Shown one piece after another: positions 13,960 to 13,994 of a stretch of 13,994 nucleotides of DNA. Position 1 is the stretch's first letter. Every line of letters begins with the position of its first letter. Below the pieces are notes generated by a model that did not search any database, was not told where the DNA came from, and saw nothing but the letters and a program-made list of their open reading frames with translations. The stretch is taken from contig JAMPXR010000020.1 in NCBI GenBank assembly GCA_023701085.1, positions 1 through 13,994 on the forward strand. Direction: 5' to 3'. The translations under genes and the position numbers were made by a program. Source of the stretch: Ramlibacter sp. Its GTDB lineage: Bacteria; Pseudomonadota; Gammaproteobacteria; Burkholderiales; Burkholderiaceae_C.

Positions 13960-13994
13960 GGTCTGGGCGCAAAGACGAAGGTAGGGCCGACCCG

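Overview
The window comes from a high-GC Gram-negative bacterium. The protein repertoire (HemP, HmuS, a cytochrome c-FTR1 fusion, PepSY membrane proteins and several TonB-dependent receptors) and the sequence style suggest a betaproteobacterium of the order Burkholderiales. That placement is an inference from protein families; no rRNA or other marker gene is present. The whole window is an iron and heme acquisition locus with eleven genes, one of them cut by the left edge, arranged in about five transcription units. A Fur-box-like sequence lies in front of each main unit.

Left part (1-4888, minus strand): a tightly packed operon reads leftwards from a Fur-box promoter at about 4860-4888. Its order is hemP, a TonB-dependent outer-membrane receptor, a small two-helix PepSY-like membrane protein, a membrane-anchored flavin/2Fe-2S reductase and tonB (truncated by the window edge). 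The last three genes abut with 0-3 bases between them. The set supplies outer-membrane uptake, the energy transducer and a plausible inner-membrane reductase for one iron ligand.

Middle (4931-9027, minus strand): a siderophore-type TonB-dependent receptor is followed by a secreted or membrane protein that fuses a cytochrome c domain to an FTR1 iron permease. A divergent PepSY (PiuB-like) membrane protein runs rightwards from 9077. The 49-bp gap between the two divergent starts holds one good Fur box that can serve both directions.

Right part (10190-11734, plus strand): a strong promoter with a Fur box between its -35 and -10 elements drives a leader of about 135 nt containing three perfect hairpins. 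It is followed by an unrecognised 103-aa protein and a divergent HmuS/HemS-type cytoplasmic heme-handling protein. In that HmuS the position that by family memory holds the heme-ligating histidine appears to be cysteine. Finally a FecA-like receptor (11756-13858, minus strand) converges on hmuS and has its own Fur-box promoter near the right edge.

Together the genes cover outer-membrane import of at least three ligands, energy coupling, periplasmic or inner-membrane reduction, Fe(II) or Fe(III) permeation and cytoplasmic heme handling. No heme ABC transporter (HmuTUV), FecIR regulator, tRNA, rRNA, insertion sequence or CRISPR array is visible. Nearly all the DNA is coding; the only gaps above 100 bases are 10181-10359 and 13859-13994, both regulatory.
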